The notes beneath the pieces are model-generated. The model saw only the letters and a program-made list of their open reading frames with translations. It was not told the DNA's origin and did not search any database. From positions 30,380 through 94,379 of the forward strand of contig DYGY01000005.1 in assembly GCA_020724425.1 (NCBI GenBank): 64,000 bases of DNA. The letters are read 5' to 3'. The translations under genes and the position numbers were made by a program. Shown here in pieces: positions 45,501-52,369 of this stretch (its first letter is position 1; every line of letters starts with the position of its first letter). Source of the DNA: Thermaerobacter marianensis (GTDB lineage Bacteria; Bacillota; Sulfobacillia; DVGY01).

Positions 45501-45996
45501 TGTTTTAGGTGGGTTAGTCAGGCAGACAAAGAGAATCAGTACACGCAATGGAGAACTGATGGCTTTTGTAACCATAGAGGATTTAAGTGGCCAGGTAGAA
45601 GTGGTTGTCTTCCCAAGGGTTTTCCAAAGGGCCCATCAGTTTCTTGAAGATGATACTGTAGTGATAGTTAGAGGCAGGGTGTCCTGGCAGGATGATGAGG
45701 TTAAGATATTAGCAGAAGAAGTTAGTTCTCTTGATAGCTATAGGCAGGTGTTGTATCTGAGGATAAGTAGGGGGGAACTAGAAGAAGAAGGTTATGATTA
45801 TGAAGCAAGATTAGCTGAGTTAAAGGGTCTTTTGAGGGAACATCATGGTAATACTCCGGTTTATCTCTATTTAGCTGACAGGAAAGAGTTGATTAAAACT
45901 AAACCTATGTACTGGGTTAATGTCTCTGCTGTATTGCTTCAAACGTTAAGAGATATCTTAGGTAGTGAAGGTGTTAGACTGAAGGAGCAGGGGTGA
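42580..45996 (+). CDS. dnaE: DNA polymerase III subunit alpha
   Basis: Family C replicative polymerase. N-terminal PHP domain (1-210) starts FVHLHVHSEYSLLDGAARI; palm catalytic aspartates are in MPDVDIDFCYERRDEVIDY (about 393-411) and the third in the following region; fingers contain FNRAHSVPYALLAYQTAYLKA; helix-hairpin-helix (about 840-880) and OB-fold (about 985-1070, VLGGLVRQTKRISTRNGE) follow. 1138 aa marks DnaE1 type. ATG 42580 has AGGAAGGA ten bases upstream. It overlaps pgpA by 4 bases. Confidence 0.97.
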   Translation: MGKSMDFVHLHVHSEYSLLDGAARISELPKAAAELGQQAIAITDHGVLYGAIDFYKACQKEGIKPIIGCEVYVAPRGRFQKEGKVDANLGHLVLLAENMTGYKNLIKLVSLAYTEGFYYKPRVDYELLREHSEGLIALSACLAGEIPDLLLAGQQGEAEERALCYQELFGEGNFFLELQDHGLREQKIVNQKLAALSKKTGIPLVATNDVHYLKKEDAEAQDILLCIQTAKSVDDESRLKFPSSEFYLKSAEEMAELFEAEALENTVRIAKRCRLTFDFNAMHLPRYETPGKPGEYLRELCYELLEEKYPEPDEVVLTRLEYELGLIEEMGYPSYFLIVWDFVRYAREKGIPVGPGRGSAASSIVAYILGITNIDPLAFELVFERFLNPERVTMPDVDIDFCYERRDEVIDYVVQKYGADSVAQIATFGTMAARAVVRDVGRALNFSYAEVDRIAKMIPNQQGITLEKAFELSQDLREAYDSDSRVAKLMDLARQLEGLPRHASVHAAGVVITEEALTEYIPIQKTVDGVIITQYPMGLLEELGLLKMDFLGLRTLTVMEDTKEIVRHSEGIEIDFERLPLDDEATYVLMQDGYTKGVFQLESPGMRDMIKELKPSTFEDVVAAVALFRPGPMENIPDFIASKHGLKKVSYLHPSLEPILDKTYGIMVYQEQIMQVASIMAGFSYGQADILRRAMGKKKIELLMQMKAEFVNGCLANGHSEELAVQIYDLIEKFANYGFNRAHSVPYALLAYQTAYLKAHYPEAYMAALLTSMMGNTNKVTEYINECQRMGISILPPDINESYADFTVVGECIRFGLAAIKNIGQAAIESIVAGRKAQGAYASLEDFVNRVDLRAVNKRAIESLIKAGALDSLGYNRSQLIAILDRVIDTSARQQKQRESGQYSLFDMEEGFAQESIPIPDIGEYPVSEMLAMEKEYLGIYVSGHPLDEKKDLLSKLTTTDSLGLLELMDEQEVVLGGLVRQTKRISTRNGELMAFVTIEDLSGQVEVVVFPRVFQRAHQFLEDDTVVIVRGRVSWQDDEVKILAEEVSSLDSYRQVLYLRISRGELEEEGYDYEARLAELKGLLREHHGNTPVYLYLADRKELIKTKPMYWVNVSAVLLQTLRDILGSEGVRLKEQG

Positions 45997-46511
45997 ATGC
46001 TGTGGTAGTCTATGATAAGCAGATGGAGGAAAAAACGCTAGCTTTATTGGATGAAAGAGGGGTCAAACTAGAGGATATTGCCGAAATAGTTTATCAGATT
46101 CAGATAGACTATTTACCTGATCTGAATCTAGAAAGGTGCCTTAGCAGCGTTAAGGCTGTGTTAGCTAAAAGAGAGGTTCAGCATGTGGTGCTAACCGGTA
46201 TTGCCTTAGATAAGTTAGCTGAAGAGCACAAGATTCCTGAACCTCTCGGAGAACTGTTAAGAACAGACGATTTCCTTTATGGCGTTGATGAAGTTATTGC
46301 TTTGGGTATCTCTAATATTTATGGTTCTATAGGGGTAACCAATTTTGGTTATTTAGATAAGGTTAAGATTGGTGTCATTGAACAAATCAATGATAAAAAG
46401 CGTTCTGGTGAGCAGGTCAATACCTTCTTGGATGACCTGGTTGCAAGTATTGCTGCTGCAGCAGCAGCAAGACTTGCTCATGAAGCAGGGTATGGGCATA
46501 GCAGGGATTAG
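45993..46511 (+). CDS. pgpA: Phosphatidylglycerophosphatase A family protein
   Basis: 172-aa protein resembling the stand-alone YutG-type PgpA. The features seen are HVVLTGIALDKLAEE (about 68), LRTDDFLYGVDEVIALGISNIYGSIGVTNFGYLDK (about 92-125, quoted in part as family core) and FLDDLVASIAAAAAAR at the C-terminus. The family dephosphorylates phosphatidylglycerophosphate, although this short soluble type lacks the long membrane helices of E. coli PgpA. GTG start overlaps the dnaE stop (GTGA) with AAGGAG upstream. It overlaps the convergent regulator gene by 4 bases. Confidence 0.75.
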   Translation: MNAVVVYDKQMEEKTLALLDERGVKLEDIAEIVYQIQIDYLPDLNLERCLSSVKAVLAKREVQHVVLTGIALDKLAEEHKIPEPLGELLRTDDFLYGVDEVIALGISNIYGSIGVTNFGYLDKVKIGVIEQINDKKRSGEQVNTFLDDLVASIAAAAAARLAHEAGYGHSRD

Positions 46512-47722
46512 CGTTTCTGAATTAAGAGCAATTCACTTAGATTCTCTAGTGTTTCATTTAGTGAGTTGTTATCTGTTAGTTTAGCAAAGATTTGAGCACT
46601 AAAAATGAGATACTCTGTTGCTTTTTGAGGTTCATTTTCGATTTGAGCCACTTCTGCTAATAGTTGATAGGTTGTTCCTATCAAAAGAGCAGAGGTGGTT
46701 TTGTTTTTAAGAGACATTAACAGAACTTCTTTTGCTTCATCTATTTTTTGCATTCCAAGATAGATTCTTGCTAGTTCGTTATATGTGTTTCCAGTATTGT
46801 TGCTGTCTATTTGTTCATGGAGGGCAAGGCTTTTTTGAATGTGTTCTAGAGCTTTATCCCAGTGTTTTTGGTCGGCATAGAGCATACCCAGGCTATTTTC
46901 AGCACTGGCTATGCCGTTAATGTCATTAATCTCGGTATATATTGCCAAGGCTTTTTTTACCTGGTTTTCTGCAGTGGTAAAGTTGTGACGATACCAAGTC
47001 CCTAAAGCCATTAGCGCTTTGGCCATGGCAGGAAGGTTCTCTGATTTCTCTGTTTCAATTAGCATTTCCTGATAGTTTTCGATGGCCATGTCTTTTAGGT
47101 CTAGGTCCCAAAGAACAGAACTTAATGCCAAGAGGATCTTGATTTTCTGTTCTGGTGAGGGGTTAGCTGTTAGATTAATGAAGTCTTTTGCCCGCTGGTA
47201 GTGACGCCAGGCGTTGTATAACAGATCTAGTTTATGATTGATATGACCGAGTTCTGTTGCTAAAAGTACAAAACGATCCCACTCTCTTTGTTCAAGGGAC
47301 CATTGAGCAGCTCTTTCCCAGATTTTTATTGCCCTTTTTTCATGACCAAGGTTTTCTTCCCAGGTACCTAGTTGCATCAGGCATCTGGTTAACCAGGTTT
47401 TTCGACCCTTCTTTTTTGCTTTTGCAATACATTTACCCATTACCCGATGAGCAAAGGCTACATCTCCTAGTGAGAAGAGTTTGAGGGCCAAGGCAAAAAG
47501 TTGACCTTCATGTTCTGTACCTTCGAAGTATTTTTCATAAAACGTGTCATAAGGTAGATTAAGGGCATGAGTAATCTGATCAAGGGTCTCTATGTTTGGC
47601 CATGTTTTACCAAGTTCTACAGCACTGATGCCTGCTCGGGTGATGATGCCACCGGTGAGTTGCTCCTGTGTAATCTTTTTTTCTTTTCTGATTTTTCTGA
47701 TATCTTCGCCAAGGCTTGTCAT
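46508..47722 (-). CDS. XRE-type HTH regulator with TPR repeats
   Basis: 404 aa. The N-terminal helix-turn-helix (about 1-65, LGEDIRKIRKEKKITQEQL then GISAVELGKTWPNIETLDQI) is the XRE type. The remainder is a solenoid of tetratricopeptide repeats (about 95-400), e.g. MAKALMALGTWYRHN, IASAENSLGMLYADQKHWDKALEHI and NTYNELARIYLGMQKIDEAKEVL. The layout is that of the RRNPP group (PlcR, NprR, Rgg-like), many of which respond to secreted peptides. No candidate propeptide gene is seen next to it. ATG follows AAGGAGG. It is divergent from the PHP phosphoesterase gene across a 150-base gap. Confidence 0.8.
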   Translation of the reverse strand: MTSLGEDIRKIRKEKKITQEQLTGGIITRAGISAVELGKTWPNIETLDQITHALNLPYDTFYEKYFEGTEHEGQLFALALKLFSLGDVAFAHRVMGKCIAKAKKKGRKTWLTRCLMQLGTWEENLGHEKRAIKIWERAAQWSLEQREWDRFVLLATELGHINHKLDLLYNAWRHYQRAKDFINLTANPSPEQKIKILLALSSVLWDLDLKDMAIENYQEMLIETEKSENLPAMAKALMALGTWYRHNFTTAENQVKKALAIYTEINDINGIASAENSLGMLYADQKHWDKALEHIQKSLALHEQIDSNNTGNTYNELARIYLGMQKIDEAKEVLLMSLKNKTTSALLIGTTYQLLAEVAQIENEPQKATEYLIFSAQIFAKLTDNNSLNETLENLSELLLIQKR

Positions 47723-47872
47723 TTAATACCTCCTTATAGCAAAGTTGGCTACATATTAGCAATAATTAGATATTATATGTTTGTGTCGAAAATCCTTGCT
47801 AAAGGCGTAAATAAAGCGAAAAGTTCAAAGAAAAAGCTGTTGATTTTTGCGAATTCGGGGAGGCGGACAGGG

Positions 47873-49225
47873 ATGGTTTCTAGGAAGATTCTAGTCAATG
47901 TGGCTACACCAGACCGTGTTAGGGATTCACAGTTCTTGTTAGTTGAGTTGTCGATTGTTAATACCCTTGAAGACAATCTACTACTAGAAAGGGTACGGAT
48001 TAGGGGGAGAGGGCTATTACAGGAGGTTATTTATTATCAAAATATCTTAGGATTAGAGTGTAGTGTTTCTGAGGGGCAGAAGATGCTTGCTGAGGTGCAT
48101 CATGATAACAGGGTTTTTAAGGATGTAATTGTGGTACCAAGAACTGCAGATGTTGTGATTACTTTGGTGTTTAAAAGATTGGGTAGATATATTGAGAAAA
48201 CTGTTAGGGTTTTGGAGAATGTCAGGAAGGTTGAGCAGGTAAGTGGCTGGTACAGGGCTGATGGGCATGTTCATTCAGACTATAGTGGGGATTGTAGTAT
48301 TGGGGTGGATTTGCAGGTTGAGGCTGGTTTTCAGAGTGGTCTAGATGTCCTCATCTTTACTGAACATGGTGATCACTTTGATAAAGAGCATCCTAAATTC
48401 TATAACGGCAAAGGGAGTTGGTTAGACCAAAGGAAGGTTATCTTAGAGTCTTCATGGCCTTTGATTGTCTGTCAGGGGCTAGAGGTTACTACTAATCCAA
48501 CCTTACCTTTTTATGCTGAAGGGAATACTCATGTACTTTGTTGGAATATGAAGGAGCCTTTTTTAAATCCATACAACAGTCCTTTTGGTGGTGAGACAGA
48601 GGTTGTGAATAAGTTAAAGCAGGTAAATCCTGATTGTCTTGTTGGGGCACCCCACCCTGGTTTGCCTGTGTATAGTTGGGGGAGTCTTGTTACAGGGCTG
48701 CATGTGGTAGAGGTTTTTAGTGTGCTTAGAGGTCTTGATTCGGTAGCTTTAGAGATGTGGGATGGTTATCATCGGGAACATCTTGATAGGATTATCTCTG
48801 GAGAAATTAGTCCTTTAGTGGCTGTGGGGAATAGTGATGCCCATAGTCCCTCAATGGTTGGTAGATTTTCTAACTGGTTCAAGGGTGAAGCTACAGAGGT
48901 TGGTTTCTATGAGGCTGTGAGGAGAAAAGAGGTTGTGGCTGTTAATGGACTCTCTTGGGCTAGGGGTACATTGAATGGTTATCCCATGGGTAGTGTGGTA
49001 AAGAAGAGTTCTAAGTATGTTATTGAGTTAGAATGGACTGTAGAGGAAGGGTATGAGGTTTATCAGGTGGTGTTAGTTGATAGGTCACAAGCAGTTACCT
49101 TAAAGCCTTTTAAGAGGTTTGAGGTATCAGGGGATCAGGGGTTTATCCGGGTGATTGTTCACTTTAAAAAGGGGAATAGGGTTAGCTCTGCTGTTCTGCA
49201 GCCCTGGTTTTTTGGGTTGGCATGA
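47873..49225 (+). CDS. PHP-domain metal-dependent phosphoesterase (CehA/McbA-like)
   Basis: About 450 aa. A beta-rich N-terminal part (1-135) precedes a PHP domain: GWYRADGHVHSDYSGDCS (HxH and D), FTEHGDHFD, QGLEVTT, GAPHPGLPVY and VGNSDAHSPS provide the expected metal ligands. A further beta-rich region ends the protein (about 380-450). CehA-like proteins of this layout hydrolyse phosphodiesters or carbamates; the substrate is unknown. ATG 47873 is chosen for GGGGAGG nine bases upstream; the frame extends upstream into the antisense of the regulator gene without a ribosome binding site. Followed by the cobalamin riboswitch. Confidence 0.75.
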   Translation: MVSRKILVNVATPDRVRDSQFLLVELSIVNTLEDNLLLERVRIRGRGLLQEVIYYQNILGLECSVSEGQKMLAEVHHDNRVFKDVIVVPRTADVVITLVFKRLGRYIEKTVRVLENVRKVEQVSGWYRADGHVHSDYSGDCSIGVDLQVEAGFQSGLDVLIFTEHGDHFDKEHPKFYNGKGSWLDQRKVILESSWPLIVCQGLEVTTNPTLPFYAEGNTHVLCWNMKEPFLNPYNSPFGGETEVVNKLKQVNPDCLVGAPHPGLPVYSWGSLVTGLHVVEVFSVLRGLDSVALEMWDGYHREHLDRIISGEISPLVAVGNSDAHSPSMVGRFSNWFKGEATEVGFYEAVRRKEVVAVNGLSWARGTLNGYPMGSVVKKSSKYVIELEWTVEEGYEVYQVVLVDRSQAVTLKPFKRFEVSGDQGFIRVIVHFKKGNRVSSAVLQPWFFGLA

Positions 49226-49276
49226 AAGGGATAGTGAGATATAATTGGGATGTAAATTGAATAGGAAAGCTAAGAG

Positions 49277-49425
49277 AGGTGCCCTCTTTGGAGGGAGAAT
49301 AGGGAAGCCAGTGAGAATCTGGCGCGGTCCCGCCACTGTAACCAGGGAGTATCCTGCTATGACCACTGTTATTAACGGGAAGGTGCAGGATATGATGATT
49401 TGGAAGCCAGGAGACCTGCCTGTCC
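49277..49425 (+). ncRNA. Cobalamin (B12) riboswitch aptamer
   Basis: Recognised by conserved blocks in order: GAGGTGCCC (about 49277), AATAGGGAAGCCAGTGAGAA with the GGGAA core, GCGCGGTCCCGCCACTGTAA (49322-49341) and the B12 box GAAGCCAGGAGACCTGCCTG (49403-49422). The variable P8-P12 insertion lies between the last two. It sits upstream of a B12-type ABC importer, the usual target, and is followed by a terminator/antiterminator platform. Binding of adenosylcobalamin is expected to reduce btuFCD expression. Confidence 0.95.
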
Positions 49426-49455
49426 TATGTTTTCGTACAATCCTTCGAAGGAAAG

Positions 49456-49509
49456 GGGGTACGGATAGGATTAATATATCTACCCCGGCCGGAAGGCTGG
49501 GATTTTTTG
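49456..49509 (+). terminator. Riboswitch expression platform: intrinsic terminator with competing antiterminator
   Basis: CCCGGCC (49484-49490) pairs with GGCTGGG (49495-49501) around GGAA, followed by ATTTTTTG: an intrinsic terminator 19 bases ahead of the btuF start. An alternative pairing of GGGGTA (49456-49461) with TACCCC (49481-49486) uses bases of the terminator stem and would act as antiterminator. This suggests transcriptional attenuation by the B12 aptamer. Confidence 0.8.
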
Positions 49510-49527
49510 TATAGGGGGTATTTTTCT

Positions 49528-50439
49528 GTGAAGAGGTCTGTAGTTTTGTTGTTACTACTGGCTCTGGCAATAGCTTTTGCTGGTTGTGGTAGTACTGAGG
49601 TTAATGGTGGTTTAAATACCTATGTTGATGATCTTGGTAGAAGTGTTGAAGTGATTGAAAATCCTGAGAGGATTATATCTCTAGCTCCAAGTAATACGGA
49701 GATTCTTTTTGCTTTAGGTCTTGGAGATCGTGTAGTTGGTGTGGATGATTTTAGTGATTATCCTGCTGCAGTTAATGGGTTACCTAGGGTTGGGGGTATT
49801 GAGCCTAATTATGAGGCTATCTTGGAGTTGGAGCCTGATGTAATCTTTAGTATTGCCATGTCACCTGAGGTTTTAGATAGATTTGCTGAGCTAAATATTC
49901 CTGTGGTTGTAATTCAACCAGGGAGTTATGGGGAGATAGCTGAAGGGATTAACCTTATTGGTGATATTGCTGGTGCTAGTGCTGAGGCAGAGCAGTTGAA
50001 TGCCAAGATGAATGCAGAGGTAGCAGCAATTACTGCTAAGATTAAGGATATTCCCAAGGCAGATAGGCCGGTTGTTGTTTATGAGGTCTGGTATGATGAC
50101 ACAACGGGTTTAATGACTGCTGGACCGGGATCTTTTCTTCATGACATCATTGTTCTTGCCGGTGGAGTTAATGTGGCTGAAGGAGCTAATTATCCCTGGC
50201 CGACCTTAAGTATGGAAGAGCTGATAGATAAGGATCCAGAGGTAATTATAACTACTTTTGAAGGGTCTTATCAGGATCTGGTTCAGGGGAAAAGGGATGG
50301 CTGGCAGAGTATTAGTGCTGTTAGTACTGGACGTATTGCTTTAGTTGATCCAAACATTGTTTCAAGGCCTGGTCCAAGAATTACTGAAGGTATTAGAGCT
50401 TTAGCTGAAGCGTTTTATCCTGAGTTATTTGTGAAGTAG
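49528..50439 (+). CDS. btuF: Cobalamin-type ABC transporter substrate-binding lipoprotein
   Basis: Class III (BtuF/FhuD-like) binding protein of 303 aa. Signal peptide with lipobox AFAGC puts the lipid on Cys20. RIISLAPSNTEILFALGLGD (about 48-67) and GVDDFSDYPAAVNGLPRVGG are characteristic of BtuF. GTG 49528 lies nine bases after AGGGGG; a TTG at 49507 lies in the riboswitch terminator and is rejected. The B12 riboswitch upstream supports cobalamin, rather than a siderophore, as ligand. Confidence 0.9.
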   Translation: MKRSVVLLLLLALAIAFAGCGSTEVNGGLNTYVDDLGRSVEVIENPERIISLAPSNTEILFALGLGDRVVGVDDFSDYPAAVNGLPRVGGIEPNYEAILELEPDVIFSIAMSPEVLDRFAELNIPVVVIQPGSYGEIAEGINLIGDIAGASAEAEQLNAKMNAEVAAITAKIKDIPKADRPVVVYEVWYDDTTGLMTAGPGSFLHDIIVLAGGVNVAEGANYPWPTLSMEELIDKDPEVIITTFEGSYQDLVQGKRDGWQSISAVSTGRIALVDPNIVSRPGPRITEGIRALAEAFYPELFVK

Positions 50440-50447
50440 GTGGGTTG

Positions 50448-51524
50448 ATGAGGGAAACAGGGTTTAATCCGGTACAGGGTAAAAGAAGAAGACATGAAAG
50501 AAGGATGGTTTTGCTAGTATTACTTCTACTTGGAACCATGGTGTTTGCTTTGGGTGTGGGTAGTGTATCTATTCCTAGGTCAGAAGTTATGCATGTATTG
50601 TTGCAGGGATTTGGTATAGATACAGGGCATGAGGTTTTACCAAAGTATGAGGTAATTGTCTGGCAGGTTAGGTTACCAAGAGTCTTTCTGGCTGTTGTTG
50701 TGGGTATGGCGTTAGCTAGTGCTGGGGCAGCTTTTCAGGGCTTATTTAGAAATCCCATGGCTGATCCGTTTGTCATTGGGGTTTCTTCTGGGGCTGCTGT
50801 TGGTGCATCTTTAGCCCTGTTTCTCTCTTTGAGTTTTAGTTTTATGGGGTTAAGTTCCTTAACCATTCTAGGTTTTATTGGAGCTTTGCTGACTGTTTTG
50901 TTTGTCTATAATTTGGCTCGGGTTGATGGTTATGTGGCTGTATCTACTTTGCTCTTAGCTGGTATTGCCACGGGTTCCTTTCTTTCTGCTGTTGTTTCTT
51001 TGCTAATCTATTTTAGCAGGGGTGTGGGAGATCGGATGGCAGCTATTGTTTTCTGGTTAATGGGTGGCCTAGGTGGGGCTAACTGGAGTCAGGTGTTAAG
51101 TATCACACCCTGGGTTATCTTGGGTATACTTGTCTTGGTCTATTATGCTAGAGACTTGAATGCTATGGTTTTGGGTGAGGAGACTGCATATAATCTGGGG
51201 ATTAATGTGGAGAGAACTAAGAAGATTATCTTGTTTACAGGTTCTCTTTTGACTGCAGCTGCTGTATCTCTAACCGGTATTATTGGTTTTGTTGGTTTGA
51301 TTGTACCTCATATTGTCAGGCTGGTGATTGGTGCTGATCACCGTTTTCTAATCCCTACCTCTGCTATAGCGGGGGGATTGTTTTTGTTGTTGGCTGATAC
51401 GCTAGCAAGAACTATTTTATCTCCATCTGAGATTCCCGTGGGTATAATTACAGCTTTCTTTGGAGCTCCTTTCTTTTTGTTTTTGCTTAAGAAGCGTAAG
51501 AATCAGGTACTGGGGGGATGGTAA
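50448..51524 (+). CDS. btuC: Cobalamin-type ABC transporter permease
   Basis: FecCD/BtuC-family permease with about ten helices. LPRVFLAVVVGMALASAGAAFQGLFRNP MADP-type N-terminal block, VIGVSSGAAVGAS, and GFVGLIVPHIVRLVIGADHR (ATPase-contact loop) are conserved. About 358 aa. ATG 50448 follows AGGTGGG. Followed one base later by btuD. Confidence 0.92.
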   Translation: MRETGFNPVQGKRRRHERRMVLLVLLLLGTMVFALGVGSVSIPRSEVMHVLLQGFGIDTGHEVLPKYEVIVWQVRLPRVFLAVVVGMALASAGAAFQGLFRNPMADPFVIGVSSGAAVGASLALFLSLSFSFMGLSSLTILGFIGALLTVLFVYNLARVDGYVAVSTLLLAGIATGSFLSAVVSLLIYFSRGVGDRMAAIVFWLMGGLGGANWSQVLSITPWVILGILVLVYYARDLNAMVLGEETAYNLGINVERTKKIILFTGSLLTAAAVSLTGIIGFVGLIVPHIVRLVIGADHRFLIPTSAIAGGLFLLLADTLARTILSPSEIPVGIITAFFGAPFFLFLLKKRKNQVLGGW

Positions 51525-51525
51525 G

Positions 51526-52308
51526 GTGAAACCATATAGTGTTAGGAATGTCTCTTTTGGGTATCATGGTGGTTTGCTTTTTAGAGATTTTAATATGACT
51601 CTTGAGTCTGCAGAGCTTTTGGGGGTTATTGGTCCTAATGGGTCTGGTAAGACTACCCTCTTAAAGCTATTGACCGGTGTGAATAGGGTCTCTCAAGGGA
51701 GTATCAAGCTTCTAGGAAATGATGTGGCCAAGCTAAGTCGTGCAGAAATAGCTAAGTCTGTGGCTGTGGTTTCTCAGGATCAACCTCAGGATTTTGTCTT
51801 TAGTGTGGAGGAAATGGTGATGATGGGTAGATTACCCCATGTTCCACGCTGGCAGTGGGAGGGGAGCAAGGATTGGGAGTTGGCTAGAGAAGCCATGATT
51901 CTAACAGGTGTAGATCATCTTATTGGCCGGAATTTTAACCAGTTGAGTGGGGGTGAAAGACAGAGGGTTATCATTGCTAGAGCTTTAGCCCAGGAACCTA
52001 AGGTGTTACTGCTTGATGAACCTACAGCTCATCTTGATTTGCAGTATCAAGGAGAGATACTTGATCTAGTTTGGCGTTTGCGAAAGGAGATAGGTCTTGC
52101 TGTTTTGCTTGTTATGCATGATTTAAGTCTGGCTGGTCAGTATATGGATAGGTTAATCATGTTAAAGAAGGGGAAAGTATTGTGTAGTGGTACTCCTAAA
52201 GAGGTTTTAACTGCAAAGAATATTCGGGAGGGTTTTAATCGTGAAGTGGATGTTTTCTGGTCTAACGGACACCCCCATATCTCAATTAAGGCGCAAGTTC
52301 TTGTTTAA
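51526..52308 (+). CDS. btuD: Cobalamin-type ABC transporter ATP-binding protein
   Basis: ATPase of the B12-type importer. Walker A GPNGSGKTT, Q-loop VSQDQPQDF, signature LSGGERQRVIIARAL, Walker B LLLDEPTAHLD and switch VMHDLSLA are intact. 260 aa. GTG 51526 is two bases after the btuC stop, with TGGGGGGATGG upstream; an in-frame ATG at 51460 lies within btuC and is rejected. Last gene of btuFCD. Confidence 0.92.
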   Translation: MKPYSVRNVSFGYHGGLLFRDFNMTLESAELLGVIGPNGSGKTTLLKLLTGVNRVSQGSIKLLGNDVAKLSRAEIAKSVAVVSQDQPQDFVFSVEEMVMMGRLPHVPRWQWEGSKDWELAREAMILTGVDHLIGRNFNQLSGGERQRVIIARALAQEPKVLLLDEPTAHLDLQYQGEILDLVWRLRKEIGLAVLLVMHDLSLAGQYMDRLIMLKKGKVLCSGTPKEVLTAKNIREGFNREVDVFWSNGHPHISIKAQVLV

Positions 52309-52323
52309 TTTAGCAGAAAGTGC

Positions 52324-52351
52324 TATACTTTAATTGTGAAAAGATTCACAA
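52324..52351 (+). promoter_or_regulatory. Extended -10 promoter with CRP-type palindrome
   Basis: TGCTATACT carries an extended -10 element (TATACT at 52324-52329) with no clear -35. Immediately downstream, 52334-52351 is a perfect palindrome TTGTGAA-AAGA-TTCACAA, which contains TGTGA-N6-TCACA, the Crp-type consensus. It would cover the transcription start, so binding there is expected to repress the downstream anion transporter gene. Confidence 0.6.
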
Positions 52352-52369
52352 GAGATAGGGGGATGGAAT

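Noticed and set aside
47567..47872. Upstream extension of the PHP phosphoesterase frame
   Set aside because: Its first half is antisense to the XRE/TPR regulator gene, its composition is unlike a real N-terminus, and ATG 47873 has a good ribosome binding site.
49507..49527. TTG start for btuF
   Set aside because: It lies within the T-run of the riboswitch terminator; GTG 49528 has AGGGGG nine bases upstream and gives a standard lipoprotein signal peptide.
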